From Chrysemys picta bellii (taxonomy: Eukaryota; Chordata; Testudines; Emydidae), in assembly GCF_011386835.1 (NCBI RefSeq), contig NC_088792.1:221002394-221066393 (forward strand): a stretch of 64,000 nt of DNA, written 5' to 3'. A program made the position numbers and the translations under genes. This document shows, one piece after another, positions 45,076-57,700 of this stretch. The notes beneath the pieces were generated by a model. It was not told the origin of the DNA. It did no database searches and saw nothing but the letters and a program-made list of their open reading frames with translations. Positions within the stretch are counted from its first letter, which is position 1. Each line of letters starts with the position of its first letter.

Positions 45076-45389
45076 CCGGGCAGGCAGCATGCCACTCAAA
45101 ATCGGCACGCATGCCGTAGGTTGCCGACCCTGTGCTAGTCAGTCAAATAAAGAATTGTTTATGCAAAAAATCTGAGCCTCCCTCCCTCAGACAAGCCAGC
45201 TGCCTCTGAGAAAGGGCAGGGATGCAAGTTTGTAGAAATTTTGTTGATTCCCAGAACCTGCCCCCCCAAATTCCGCCCACCACCTGCTCAGCAGGAAGAC
45301 AGAAGCCGCCGAATTGCTGCTGCGGGGAGATGAACATAGAAGCTGTCACTGACTTGCCGCCGCTGCGGAAACATGCGTGCCGCCCTAAC

Positions 45390-45526
45390 GGCACACGGAC
45401 TGTCCCCGCCGTCCGCGGCGGTAATTTGGCGCGCTGCTTGGGGCGGCAAAAACACAGGGAATGCCGCCCCTTGCAGATTGCTGCCCCAAGCACCTGCTTG
45501 GAATGCTGGTCTGGAGTTGGCCCTGT
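45390..45526. mobile_element. Right-hand part of a hAT-type MITE
   Basis: GCCGCCCCTTGCAGATTGCT, then GCCCCAAGCACCTGCTTGGA and TCTGGAGTTGGCCCTG reproduce the right end of the MITEs at 17204 and 47607. The matching left end was not found, so this copy is truncated or rearranged; sequence from about 45240 may belong to it. Confidence 0.6.
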
Positions 45527-46170
45527 CTGGGAGGGAGTTTGGGTGGGGGGAGGAGGTCTGGGGTGCAGGCCCTGGGCTGGGGCAGAGGTTTGGGGTGCAG
45601 GAGGGGTGCAGGCTTTGGGAGGGAGTTTGGGTGCAGAAGGGGTGAGAGGTTGGGCTCTGGGAGGGAGTTTGGGTGGGGGAGGGAATCTGGGGGTGCAGGC
45701 TCTGGGATGGAGTTTGTGGGTGGGAGGGGGTGTGGAGGGAGGGTTGCAGGGGTGAGGGCTGTGGGGTGGGGCTAGGGATGAGGGGTTCATGATGCAGGAG
45801 GGGGCTCAGGGCTGGGGCAGAGGGTTTGGGTGTGGGGGATGAGGTTTCTGTCTGGGGCTGGGGATGAGGGGCTTGGGTGTGGGAGGGGCTCAGGGCTAGG
45901 GCTGGTGGAGGGTCCTGTCAGAAAAGGGAAGGGTCCAAGGCAGAAGGGCAGGGAAAGGGCAGCCTGCTCTGCCACTTGTGGATGGGGGGGGCATTAGGAC
46001 CCTGCGGCGGCAGTTGATGCCAGGAGACAGCAGAATGGAATCAGCGGGGAGCTGGAGGGGAGAGGTGGGGACACTCTGGGACACAGGGGAGGTGCGCGGG
46101 GGCAACAAGTGGGGGCCGGGGAAGGTGCGGGGGGGGGGGGCGACAGGCGGGGCCGCTGGAGAATCCCAGC
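45527..46170. repeat. G-rich degenerate minisatellite
   Basis: Units such as GGGAGGGAGTTTGGGTG and GGGGTGCAGGCTCTGGGA recur with variation to about 45900, followed by further G-rich sequence with a 10-11 G run near 46131. Long frames on either strand come from the skewed composition. Several GGG tracts at short spacing could form G-quadruplexes on the plus strand (the non-template strand for the host gene's complement would carry the C-rich partner). Its source is probably the interior of a hAT family. Confidence 0.6.
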
Positions 46171-46544
46171 CCCAAACATTGGTGGAGCCGGGAGCCGAGC
46201 CCCAAGCCCTGAATATTGCTGGAGCCCAGGCACCATGGGCCCATACAACTCGCCGCTCCTGGCTGTCAGAGGAGTGTGAGGAACCCTTAGTAAAAACTGA
46301 GTGCTGTCTCTCTGAAATATTCCCAGGCCTTCCTAATAGAAGGAAGTTGGGAGCAAAACTAGCACCAAAATTCAGATCCTCCCCATGCCAACTCAGACCA
46401 TCAGCATTATGCTTTGTTTCTTTCAGTGTTTGGTTCAAACCTTATCCTTTCGCTATTGTAATGATTTCCTAGTCTCCGAGACTTCAGAGTCATCAGCTCT
46501 ACCATAAACCATGATTTCATGGGTTTGCCTGGGGTGCAGGTGAG

Positions 46545-46757
46545 GCAGTGTGATCCAATGAATGTAGCACTGGACTGGAAATCAGGAGACTGAGCTCTCT
46601 GCAGCTCTGACATTGACTCAATGTTACCTTGGTTATATCACAACCTCTCTGTGCTTCAGTTCTCTCATATGCTGAGTGGAGATAATAATACTTCACATCA
46701 CATTGTAAAGTACATTGAGATTTACAGATCTAAATTGCTAAGTGTTATCATCAAGTC
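46545..46757 (+). mobile_element. MIR SINE
   Basis: The sequence follows MIR from its tRNA-like head (GTGTGATCCAATGAATGTAG, GCACTGGACTGGAAATCAGG) through AGACTGAGCTCTCTGC and CTGTGCTTCAGTTCTC to the 3' part GAGATAATAATACTTCACAT and TAAAGTACATTGAGATTTAC. It is full-length or nearly so but diverged, as expected of a SINE older than amniotes. Confidence 0.8.
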
Positions 46758-47197
46758 CACTGTCAGAGTTCAATAATATAAAGCAAGAATGGTGTCAAGC
46801 TGCCTGAAGTGACTCAAGGGCATGATTACCAACCTCAAAGCTGACTATTAGGAAGCAGGACACAAACCCCAAATTGGTTGAGAGTTCTACACCCAGATTT
46901 CACCAACCAGTTATCAATTGTAAACTCCTCAGGCACTGTAACAGCCTTAACATGGAGTCACAGACAGTCCACTTGGGTACTCCAATCTGTCTAGCCACTC
47001 AGGTGAGCATGCCTTTTGTGACAGATGGTCACACCAAAAATCACAGCAATAGTCACGTTAGGACCAGTCACATACCCTAGTCAATTGCATCTTAGATCTC
47101 AGACAAAAGACTATGTTTGTAGCCAATCCTCTAATAAATTATCTGGTGATTTATTAAATAGGAAAAGGAAATTAGTTATTGACAAGGTTAAAGCAAG

Positions 47198-47201
47198 GTA
47201 A

Positions 47202-47256
<55 letters not shown>

Positions 47257-47258
47257 AA
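47198..47258. repeat. (TA)n(CA)n microsatellite
   Basis: About 15 TA units pass straight into about 12 CA units. Alternating purine-pyrimidine tracts like this are length-variable and may adopt Z-DNA or cruciform forms. Confidence 0.97.
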
Positions 47259-47606
47259 TGAGTTACAATCATAAATTTAAAAAAATCAATAGAAGCTTCT
47301 GTAATAAGCAAGCCTTATATGTCTGTTAGGGCTAACCCAGGCTGAGCAGCTGGGGACCCCTTGCTTATGCCTAGAAACCTTGCCCCCAGAGCCTAAGCAG
47401 CATATAGATAATCAGTTCCTTCCACTTGGGGTTTTTATCTCCCACCTGCCATGTACTCTGAACTGCAAACTCAGCTGATGGGAGGAATTCACTTGCATGA
47501 TTCATCTTGAGAGGGGGTGGGGGAAGCAGGACAACTGAGTTTTTTGTCCTTGGTGTTGTCCCGCAATAATCTGTCTAGTGTTGATGGACCTTTCCCTTTG
47601 TGCAGG

Positions 47607-48138
47607 CAGGGCCGGCTCTGGCATTTTTGCCGCCCCAAGTCGGAGCGACAAAGCGCGCGTGCACGCACACATACAAAAACCCGCGGGGCGGCGGGAGCGG
47701 CAAAGCAGGGGGAAAAAAACAAAAAAACACAGCAGCAAAGCAAAGCCAAAAAAAAAAACCTGCGGGGCAGCTGGAGCCAGGGTGCAGGGGGACTCCCAAT
47801 GCTGCAGACGTGCAGCGGAGTGCACGCCCGGTCTAGCGGGGGGAGGAGGAGGGAATGGGGGGGGGAGGAGAGAAGGAGGGCGGCCAGGGCTTCAGCGGGG
47901 CGCTCGCCACGCGGCCCCTCCCTCCGCGCCGCCTGCTGGGAGGGCTCTACGCCGCTCCGGTCTGCTGGGAGAGAAGGAGGCAGGCTGCCCTGCCGGGCTT
48001 GCTGTAGGGCGCTCAGGGTGACCGGAGCAGCAAACCAAAAAGAAAAAGGAAAAAAAAAAAGGGCGGCCAGAATGCCGCCCCTTGAAATCTGCCACCCCAA
48101 GCACCAGCTTGCTAGGCTGGTGCCTGGAGCCGGCTCTG
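47607..48138. mobile_element. hAT-type MITE, 532 bp, with 8-bp target duplication
   Basis: TGTGCAGG at 47599-47606 is exactly repeated at 48139-48146. Ends CAGGGCCGGCTCTGGCA and (right end reversed) CAGAGCCGGCTCCAGGCA are inverted termini, the same family as 17204-17442. The interior is GC-rich with A-runs (47749-47758, 48050-48060). Large overlapping frames on both strands reflect composition only; none resembles a known protein. Confidence 0.9.
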
Positions 48139-49029
48139 TGTGCAGGACATAACACTTTCTGTTGCAGATTAGCACTTTACACTAAGTTGATGTTTCTCTC
48201 TTGTCTGGTGATTTACATAGTCACAGAGGCTTACAATACAACCGCTCAAATATTATCTTACAATAAGTTACATATATATTATAGGTGAGATTAACACATT
48301 CAGCAACTCACAAGCATTCAATAAAATCTAAACCCTAAACACATTGTTATAATTCTAAAACCTATTTTGACAATGTTAACATACAGGAGAGCCACAATGA
48401 TTCCAGTTGTGCTTTGAGCAGTTTTCAATTGAGGCACGGGGACCTTGACATGAGCTGGCACCTGGTCTGCCGGCACTGCAGATGAAACTAAGGAACTTCT
48501 ACTCCAAGGGTTTGATTCTGCTCCTATACAAGTTCAATGGGGGGAGGAGGGTGACATGCATTGACTTTAAGGATGCAGGATCAAGCAACAGAACACCAGG
48601 GTTCTATAACTTAGGATTTGCTGACAAAAGTATAGAAAAAACTGAAAGCTGAAAGTATTTCAGTGTTCATTCTCCAACCCCAATCACGTGGCAAAATCTG
48701 AAAAAATCAGAATCTTTTCACAAAAGTTACTTGCCATTTTTCAACAAAATGTTAATGATTTAAAGAGCAGCAAAAGTGCATTTAGCAGGAAATAAATTAA
48801 TCTCTTTAAGTAACTACTATGTTCTATAAGACAGCAATTCCCAAACCATGGACTGTGAGCTTCTTACCGTCTACAGAACACTTAATAGTGGACCACAAAC
48901 TGTTTGGTCATATAGTGCTGGCTTCTCCTTGCTTCCAGTTCTAAATCCCATTAAACTAAATACAGTATGTATTAAATACTTTCTTACTATTATAACAAAA
49001 ATACACAAAAAATTCAGAGAATTTATCCT

Positions 49030-49190
49030 CTCAACAATACCATTAGAGTACTGTTATCTCAATTTTAAAGATGAGGAACTGAGGCACAGAGAGACTATGT
49101 GATATGCCCAAGATCCAAAAGGAAGTCTGTGAGCACAGCAGAAACTTCAACCCCAGTTACCACAGTCTCAGCCTGTCATCCTAGAGATTG
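49030..49190 (-). mobile_element. MIR SINE, antisense
   Basis: Reads ATCTCAATTTTAAAGATGAG, GAACTGAGGCACAGAGAGAC, TATGTGATATGCCCAAGATC and later AACCCCAGTTACCACAGTCT, the reverse complement of the MIR core (CCTCAGTTT-CC, GTGACCTTGGGCAAGT). Both ends are worn. Confidence 0.75.
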
Positions 49191-51484
49191 GATCACCAAA
49201 ATAAAGACTTAAACAAGTACACAAGAAGGTTATGCTTCAGAACATAAAGAAATTTAATACATTCTGTGTTTCTAGTCACACAATATGAAAGAACAAATAT
49301 TTTATGTGTACATTGTAGTTCCAATTCAGCACACAGCCCAAAATATTACTTACCGCTGTGCCACAGGTACCACAACAAGGCCATGGAAAACTTGAATTTT
49401 TTTTTTTTTTTTTTTTGCAGAGTTCTAAAGGGATTTAGGACTGGCTTAATCTATGGTCTATGCTTAGAAGACTGCTTTGAGGATTTTAGTGTTAAAAACA
49501 AGCAACGCTTCTAACCCATGTCAATAGTTCTCATGTTATTCAATTTCTCTACTTCTGTCTGAGGTAGATAAAAAGAAGAGAGAAACTTGATCATGCGAGG
49601 AAGAATAATGAAGCTGTCAGTTAAGTTGGTAGCCTTTCAACATCTGGGCATTGTAACCTTGCTGCTCTGCTCATGGTAGTCATCATATATGATTAGTGAT
49701 TGGGTGTTAGAAAATTATGTGTGTCAAAAGCAATTAGCATGAGTTAGCGGTCTATTCACCACTACCATTTGTTACTCTAAATGCTGCAGAATGACTTGCA
49801 TAGGACTACTCAAAAATTAATCTAGGGCCTTATGGCAACAGCTTTTGTGAAACCTTTGTTCTTTTCATAACGTCACTTCTCTGCAATTATGTTTCATGAT
49901 TCAACTATCACATCTGTCCCCTATAGCTCTACAGAGAGATGATATATGATAGGCCTAACATCATTCAGCCTCAGGGACCCTTTTGATTATGGTTTTGATC
50001 TTGCATATATTACATACCAATGCAACATGGATAAATATTAAAAATATATTTTGACAGACATCAAATTGCTCACTGGAAGACATGACTGGTGAAGTGTGCA
50101 ATATACAAGAAATACTGTCAGGAAAGATTTAGACTACCACCTGATTTATGTCTTTGATGGCTCCATCTCCACCAGGGAGAAAGAATGAAGCACTAAAATG
50201 AAAACCTTTCTTCTGCAAGGACCACCCACTTTTTTATTACTGAAAAAGTTCAGTGGTTAAGTCTGAATAAGTCTGGATGCTTATCCAAATTTACCTTCAT
50301 TTTTAAGATTTCTCTATCTCTGCCCCCACTCCAATTCAACTACGTTTTCTCCTTTCCACTTCTTCTTCCTCTGGATTCAAAACTCCAGATCTCACAAATT
50401 CCCCAAACGTTCTCCTGCCTCATAACTCCCTCTTTACAAATCCCAAGTGACCAACTACCTCCTTTTGACCCAGATCCCAACTCCCCAACTGGACTCCTAA
50501 TGGAGATGATTATGGGGGAGTTTCAAGTCTGGTGCTATTTCTATTGGATTCTGGCTGGCTGCCATATTCGGATCTTACACTCTCTGGGGATTTCCCCATC
50601 ACACATTCTCCCAAAAGCATCATTTCACACCTTTAACCCCAAGAAAGCTCCAACATTTGCAAGATTTGGGGACATCAGTTGGCCCAATAGATATTAGACC
50701 AGATGAGATGGATTTCAGCAGAGTTTGAAGGTTAAGGAGAAGGACTAGGAAAGGGGTATTTTATCTGAGTTAACCCAAACTTTTAAAGGGGACTGGGAAT
50801 TTGCAAATTTGGCAACATTTTGTTTTACATTTTGCAGGACCCCATTACTCCTGGCTCTGCCATTGGCTTGCTGTGTGGTCTTGAGAAAGTTAGTGATATG
50901 CTGGAGAGGGCTCCTGACACCAAAGTGAAGGGAGGAGTGGGAAATTCTTCATTCCCCTGAAGGAGTCCACTCCTCCTCTGGATACTACTAAATGATTTAT
51001 TGCAGAGATTGCTTATCCCTGGAAGTCATAAGACTTTTCTGAAGGGCAAACTGTTTGCCTTCAGAATAGACCACATCAAACCCAAAAATTTGCTGAGGCA
51101 GGATACTCTCCCAGACACCCCCCTCCCTTCCATTACCCAAGCTGAACTCTATGCTAGGCTAGCTAGCAATACACTCTGTATATATTTCCAGAACAAAGTA
51201 TCATCATTTTCAGCAACTTGCGGCTTCATGCAGCTTAACATACATTGTTTGCCAAGTGGATTTGCTTCCCTTTTTGGATGCGATCATGAGAAAAAAAAAA
51301 CATTTTTTAAAATGAGAAAACAAAATGAATAGATTCCCCAGTCTTGCACTCGTAAGCCAGCGAGACATTTCAATGGCAGTGCCTTGTTGAAATATTGGTA
51401 GCACATGATAAATGCATGTCACGCTAATGCCCTATAAAACAGTTTCCCTTTCATATGTCGGCACCCTCCTTTGTAAAGCACTGT

Positions 51485-52443
51485 GGGCCAGATCCACAAA
51501 GGGACTTACATCTTGTAATGCTGAGCCACCCAGTGGAATCCACAAACCCTGGGTTAGGGACCTAGGCTCCCTATAGGGCAGGGGTTCTTAAACTGGGGGT
51601 CGAGACCCCTGAGGGGTAATGAGGTTATTACATGGGGGGTCATGAGCTGTCAGCCTCCACCCCGCTTTGCCTCCAACATTTATAATGGTGTTAAATATAT
51701 GAACAAGTGTTTTTAATTTATAAAGGGGGGTCACACTCAGAGGCTTGCTATGTGAAAGGGGTCACCAATACAAGAGTTTGACAACCACTGCTATAGGGAG
51801 AGACAGGCACCTGAAAATGGAATCCACAAAATCCAGAACATTAGACTAGAAACTGTATATGCTAGTCAGTAGGGGATGCCCTAACCACTGCACTATAAAA
51901 TCATTCTCACTCTCTCTGGCTCAATGCATATTTACTACAAAGTGGAAAAACTTCAACAGGAGAGGCTGAAGGAGGCCCATATCCAAAGATCCCACAGTCC
52001 AGTGGTTACAGCACTCACTTGTGAAGGGGAGAACCCTTGTTCAACTCTTCTCCTCGTCAGGCACAGAGGGGCACTGAATTGGGAACTCCCAGCTTCTGGG
52101 TGAGTTCCCGAGCTCCTGGGCTAACGGTAACAAGGGAGGCCTCCTCCTCCCCTATGTGTTTGAAGGCGTGCTCCAAGAATACCTATCGGATTGTGCCCTG
52201 CAGGCAAGACAGGCAGGGCAATGCCTAGGTTCACCTGGTGTGAGGATTGTGCTGGGGCATAGGCTTGTCCTAGGTGTCCAGAGGCCAGCAGGGTGCATGC
52301 CCACAGAGACAGACTTTTAGGCACCTACGACACTTTTTACAATGTAAAAATGGAGTGTTAAGCATCCGCCAAGTGGGGGTTTTGTGGATTGTAGTAGCAC
52401 CTAAATCTGGGATTTAGGGGACATCCCTTTGGGGATCTGGGCC
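51485..52443. mobile_element. Foldback DNA transposon (non-coding) with a nested hAT
   Basis: GGGCCAGATCCACAAAGGGA at the left and, reversed from the right end, GGCCCAGATCCCCAAAGGGA are inverted termini. Subterminal pieces also mirror each other (GGAATCCACAAACCCTGGGT near 51535 and CCCCACTTGGCGGATGC in reverse near 52355). Excluding the nested hAT the element is about 0.74 kb. The target duplication is unclear (GTG or similar). Middle wording includes CAGTGGTTACAGCACTCAC, which resembles a tRNA-like B-box region only weakly. No transposase is seen. Confidence 0.65.
51579..51790. mobile_element. hAT (Charlie-like) MITE, 212 bp, with 8-bp target duplication
   Basis: CTATAGGG at 51571-51578 is exactly repeated at 51791-51798. 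Ends CAGGGGTTCTTAAACT and (right end reversed) CAGTGGTTGTCAAACT are Charlie-type hAT termini. It lies inside the foldback element 51485-52443 and is therefore younger than it. It encodes nothing. Confidence 0.92.
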
Positions 52444-53300
52444 TTTGAGATCCTCAGATTGAAGATGCTACACAAGAACCAGATCCTGCGAATGAATCTT
52501 TGTTGGAGCTGCTTCCATGGAGCCCAGCACATACCCCCGGGAGTGCAAAGTGTTAGTGTTATGCATAATTGTGGATTATAGAACCAAGCACTGCTACATC
52601 TATCCTCATAGAATGGCTGTGCCAGTAATTGCTCTGGGACAATATTATAACAAGTTCCACTTTTCCCTGGATCAGAAAAGTGTACTGGACAGATGGATCT
52701 TTTCTTAGTCTGATATATCTTAAGCAAAGGGTGTGGGAGGAAGTAGGTTATTACCACTAATGGGAATAGTGCAGTGAATTCCCAGAGCACACACCACTGA
52801 ACATTTACACCTGCTACAGAACAGTTAATCCTAAGAGGCTTGTTCTATATAATTAAATGCAATGCTCTTTCAAGGGCATCTTTGTGGAACAAGGGCATCT
52901 GGTTAGGTTAAATTGCAGGTGTGTATTTGCTAGGGATCTCCCTGGAAATCTCTCTCAGGACTTAGAGACAGAAGCCTGAATTGAAATCAGCTATATCTGC
53001 TGCAGTTTTCAACAACATTATTCTATTGCTTTGTTTCCCATCTGCCCTGATTTAGTAGATCTAAGAATACACAGATGTCCAGCTCTAATCAAAATAACAA
53101 CCACTTTCTGAGCAACAACGATTTCTTTTGCTCCCATAGTTTGGTTCCATCACCAACAGTTTTTTTTTAAAATCAGAAATGCAAAATCTTAATCACTTCC
53201 ATAATGACATTTGAAATACATTTTCTGAGAAAGGAAAAGACTCAATGCCAAATATGAGATTAAAAATAGCTAATGTTATTAAATTAGCTATCTACAAAAC

Positions 53301-53347
53301 TGTGTGTGTGAGAGAGAGAGAGAGAGAGAAAGAAAGAAAGAAAAGAG
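53301..53347. repeat. (GT)n(GA)n(GAAA)n simple repeat
   Basis: A short GTGTGTGTG run passes into about 10 GA units and then AAAGAAAGAAAG. Pure slippage-type sequence. Confidence 0.95.
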
Positions 53348-54552
53348 CAACTGGGGAAAGGGTCAGAAAGCAGCAGTCTGAAAATAGAAGGCTCAACTGC
53401 ATTTACTGAAAAAACACGAAAGAAAAGTGAGTCCTTTCTGAAGTCATTATGGCCACTTCAGCATTGCCTAATTGACCAAACCCTCTATCTATGTTGGGTG
53501 AAAGGGATGGCTCATTATCCAGAAAACTGCTTGCCTTTAAAGCATGGTAGATACAGTCAGTGGAACTGGAGTTTTGCTAGTCTCTTGGGTTTATTTTTAA
53601 ATGCTTTGTGGCTTAAAAAAAAAAAAAAGGATTTTGTTAAAACAACATAATTTACGAGAGGAAAAAAAAAAACAGCCGGGGAGTCTTGTAAAAAGTCTAA
53701 TTCCTTGATGTTTGCCACAGCCCCTCTCAGAGGAAGTGAAAATCCCCAAGCCCTTTCCATAATCTCAGGCAGAGGAGTAGGTTGAAATTTTGACACCGCC
53801 CCTAACTCCCCCTTCCCAAAATCTTCTCTGCCAAGAAGGCCCTGAACACCCTCTCTTTCAACTTTGGTTATCTCTGGGGTGGGGGGAGTTTAAAAAAAAA
53901 AGGGATAATCTTTCTGTAGATGTTTGTTTTAACCACCTGGTAGAATTCAACAAAGAATTACATCCCCGCTATAGAATTCTATAGGATAGTTCTCAAAACT
54001 CTTTGTTAAAGATCTTCCTCTCTATTAAGTTCTACAGTTTAGACACATTTCCATGCCCCCCCCCCCAATTTACATTTCTAAAAGCCCTAACAGGTTTCTA
54101 TCTTGTTAAAAACTATAAACTTTTAAAAAAACTTATCTCTGCAAGGGCACAGGGAAGGTGGAGGGCACTGCTCTCCCATCCCAGGAAGGGCTTCCCTGGC
54201 CTCTCCCACAGCAGGTATTGGAAATAGTTTCCCAGTTCCACTTCACTGGCCCCTTAAGCTCTCAAGGGCAGAGAAGCCTAGCATTGGGCTGAGGGGAAAA
54301 AAGATGTCTAGGCACTGGGAAAATGCCATCCCTGTGAATTAATTTCCCTGAGGGCAGTGCTGTCTGGGGCAACATAATCAACAGAGAATTCCAAGAGCCA
54401 GTGCAAGTTGACCAGGCCACCTCTGATGATCCTTCCTGGAACTGGAGAGGAATAATGGCCCTTCCTACTGCACCTTTCCCCTCCAAGTGAGAAGGTGGCA
54501 GAGGGGCCAACCACTCCCAGGAGAGGAGAGATGGGAGGAGTCTTGGTGATAC

Positions 54553-54703
54553 AGATTTATGTGGGTAAAAAAAAACCTCACTTCTTCCTCAGAAGTGAGG
54601 TTTTTTACCCACGAAAGCTTATGCCCAAATAAATCTGTTGGTCTTTAAGGTGCCACCGGACTCCTTGTTGTTTTTGTGGATACAGACTAACATGGCTACC
54701 TCC
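54553..54703 (+). mobile_element. Penelope-like 3' end with short foldback arm
   Basis: The right part (54587-54703) is a Penelope-like end: GAAGTGAGGTTTTTTACCCA, AAAGCTTATGCCCAAATAAA, then GATACAGACTAACATGGCTA, nearly the same as 1868-1975. The left part, GTGGGTAAAAAAAAACCTCA and CTTCTT, is the reverse complement of its first 25 bases, forming a hairpin with a 4-nt loop (CCTC). The target duplication is not clear. Confidence 0.78.
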
Positions 54704-57700
54704 TTATAAAAGATGGCTAAATGTACAATGGAGGTGGCGAGGGATCTATCTGAGAGATGATTGACAGAATGAGAAAAGAGGGATTTGTCCCTACATGAGA
54801 GGGGCCTTTCTTTGCTCATCCCACAGATTCCATGGTGATATTTTTCTTCCCTCCTCCCCATGTGAGGCCAGAGTAAGGGGATGTGGAGATTTCTTTTTCT
54901 CCACATCCCTCCTGCAAAGGGATCATGGGCCAGATACTACAGCCTATTCCTTCTCCTTTCCCAAGCAAGGCAGAACAGGGGTTTTGCACCTCTCCCAGTC
55001 CCTGCACGAGAGAGGGTATGTGTGCGCCAAGATGTTGGTGTGTGGAGTTGACTCCGTGTGCTGTTCTCTCACTATCCCTTTACTTTGTTCATGGGGGAAA
55101 GAAAGGAGGAGTGTGGATCCAGCTCTATGGAGGTGTGCACTCGTAGCTCAGGAATGCTATTAAGGCAAGTGCTGTAGCTCTCTGCAGCATTCCAGAACAA
55201 GTGTCTTGGATTGACATTCCGTTTTAGAATTGGCAACAAGTTTCAGTTCTGTCCCTAGTATCAAACCTGTGATGTTCAGCAGGGTCAACATTAGGCAAAA
55301 TGAGCTTGCCCATCCCTGCTTTAAAAAGATTATGAATGTCAGATCCAGACTCCTTTCTCCACTTCAGAGCCTGACACAATGATGACAGTGCAGAAAGAGG
55401 GTGTGGTGTTCTCGCTCATGGCCCTAGGCAACCCAGTCAGAGATGGTGATCAGCCACCTGGGAACCAAGGGGAAAGTTCCCCTCTGTTAGCAATGTTGAT
55501 GAAAAAGGGTGGTCTGAGATACAGGTCCATCCACTGAAAAGTGGAATGTGAACCCCTCCACCTCCAAACTTATTTCAAATAGGCTACTGAGTGCTCATTA
55601 CAGGCAAGGAACACATTTGAAACAATGATTGAGAAATAGAAAGCTTCTCCCATTACCAACACCAGAGCTATTCAATATCCTAATTACAAACACTATTACT
55701 GAGATATTTAAAGCATCTGAAACCTAAACATTATAAATTTATTGCAGCTATACATAACAGGTCCACTCAGGGTCTCAAGATGGCACTAATGGGCAATAAT
55801 GTGGTGACTTAGTGAAAAATATAACTGATGACAATAATTTAAGATTGTCATACTTTATAACAGTTGTACATGGTTATGCTAACATAAAATGGTTTGAGTG
55901 GTGTTTCTCACTATTTGTAGAGATCAAATACAAATTAACTAGGGAGCATTTTCTTGTGCAATGCAAGGGTGGAAAAAAGAATACAACAGAAACACACCAA
56001 GAGCACTAGAAAGAGAACATCGGAATTACCCATTGAAATCCCCTCATTTTTATTCTGTGTGTGTCAAGCATCCAGGGTTTGAGTGTAGAGGAGAGAGAGT
56101 GGAGGATTCTAGACCCCACTAGACTGAGTGCTCTAAAGGGAACTGAGAAGCTTGGAAGGCAGCAAGGATTGTGCTGTGATTTGGTTTAAAGATATTAAGA
56201 GCTGATCCTTTTCCTAAAACTCAGAGGCTAGAGCTGGACTGTATGCAAGTCAGGAAGGTGACCTCCTAATCCCATTTTAACTGGAGAGCTCGTTATATCA
56301 CCATGAGACTGATGTATTTCAAGATAAAGGGATTACAATTACTTTCACCTAGACCTCTGTAACTTCAACAATCAAACACATTTCAGTGCATGTGTTTTGC
56401 TGTGCTGCTCATGAGGGCAATTGCTTTTAATTAGCAAAGGTTGTAATTGTAAAGACTGTAGAATTTATTTTTCACATTTTTCTCAAGAAGCTCTAGACTG
56501 AAATACATTCTGAGAGATTCTCCACCATGACCAAGTGGCGCTCAGGCAGTTTGGGGAGAGGGGGACCATTAAGCAGCTAGTGATGGCTCCCAGGCACTGA
56601 ATTGCACAGCTCCATCTCAGGGGAACAGCTTTAACCTATACTGCTTGTAAGAGATCCCACACAGCCCTTACATTAGTGGAAGATCTGCCAGGTCTCCTCT
56701 CTCTAGTTGGGGGTGGGGGAACAGGCAGCTGGAACAGGAGGCAGCAGAGAGTTCCCCTGAACTAGCAGATGTCTCCTTGCACAAAGAGAATTCCCTGCTA
56801 AGCAGATTTAGGAATGGAGTATCTGGCCCTAAATTTTGGATGGCAAGATTGTTGTGTGACTCCTATTCCACTCAACAGAAATAATACAGCAGTGTTGGAA
56901 CTGTACCCCTTAGGTTTTCAAAATAAATTTAAATACTTTGGATTGGGTACATCTTAAATTAACAAGAACAGAACTGATACATAAATCACAGTTTTATTTT
57001 GCAAAACAAGATAACTGACAATCTTTGATCTTATGCAGTGTTTTAGGAGACCATTAGTTATTAAGTGTCTCCGCTCTAGAGATCACTCTGTGAAATCAAT
57101 GAACCCCCCCGTCACGTATAAGCTTTTTAAATTATGTGGCTTTGTGAGGCATGTCCCTGCATGCATAAGGAATTAGTAGTCTTTATTGCTGAAGTCACAA
57201 TCAGATTCCATTCCTGGATCCCAAGGAAATTGCTTTGAAGTTAAGATTTATTAGTCCCAAAGGACCAAAAGTAGACGTTAACTAGTTTATTGCCTATCTT
57301 GCAGTTATTTTATGTCACTTTTCTTTAATGCAATTCATGTATTAAGTAATGCTATCATTACCAAAAAGAATAAAGTACAGGAGTTACTGTAACTGTAATA
57401 GGTCCAGGTAGAGTACAAGAGAATCAAAGGCTTTTTTTTTTTTAACACAAGTTTAGCTGCTACATTACATTTGGTAGCTGGCACAAAGAATATTTTTATC
57501 CAATTGACAGCGATTACGTTAAGTGAAATTTGAGCTTGTTCTATGGTTCCACTAGAGTAATGCCTTTCTATAAAGATCTCTGATAAGTATAGGTTTCAGA
57601 GTAGCAGCCCTGTTAGTCTTTATCCGCAAAAAGAATCCGCAAAATGAACAGGAGTACTTGTGGCACCTTAGAGACTAACAAATTTATTTCAGCATAAGCT

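Larger units (their letters stand above)
44111..45132. mobile_element. Non-autonomous hAT element with 8-bp target duplication
   Basis: TGCTAGTC at 44103-44110 is repeated exactly at 45133-45140. Ends CAGGGGTAGGCAACCT and (right end reversed) CAGGGTCGGCAACCT are inverted termini of hAT type. Without the nested Penelope insertion and its duplication the element is about 0.8 kb. It has G-rich tandem wording (GGGCAGAAGGCTGG units, 44467-44600) and a long palindrome. No transposase is present. Confidence 0.92.

Noticed and set aside
44458..45112. Mirror-image frames reading similar glycine/arginine-rich sequence on both strands
   Set aside because: They arise from a long inverted repeat within a hAT element.
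45143..45790. Proline-rich frame of about 215 codons on the minus strand
   Set aside because: It lies on a G-rich minisatellite and MITE; the proline run simply reflects C-rich tandem repeats.
47198..47258. TA/CA array as a regulatory or origin-like site
   Set aside because: It is an ordinary dinucleotide microsatellite with nothing else around it.
47489..48175. Frames of more than 200 codons on both strands
   Set aside because: They coincide with the boundaries of a GC-rich hAT MITE with an exact 8-bp duplication and have no known domain.
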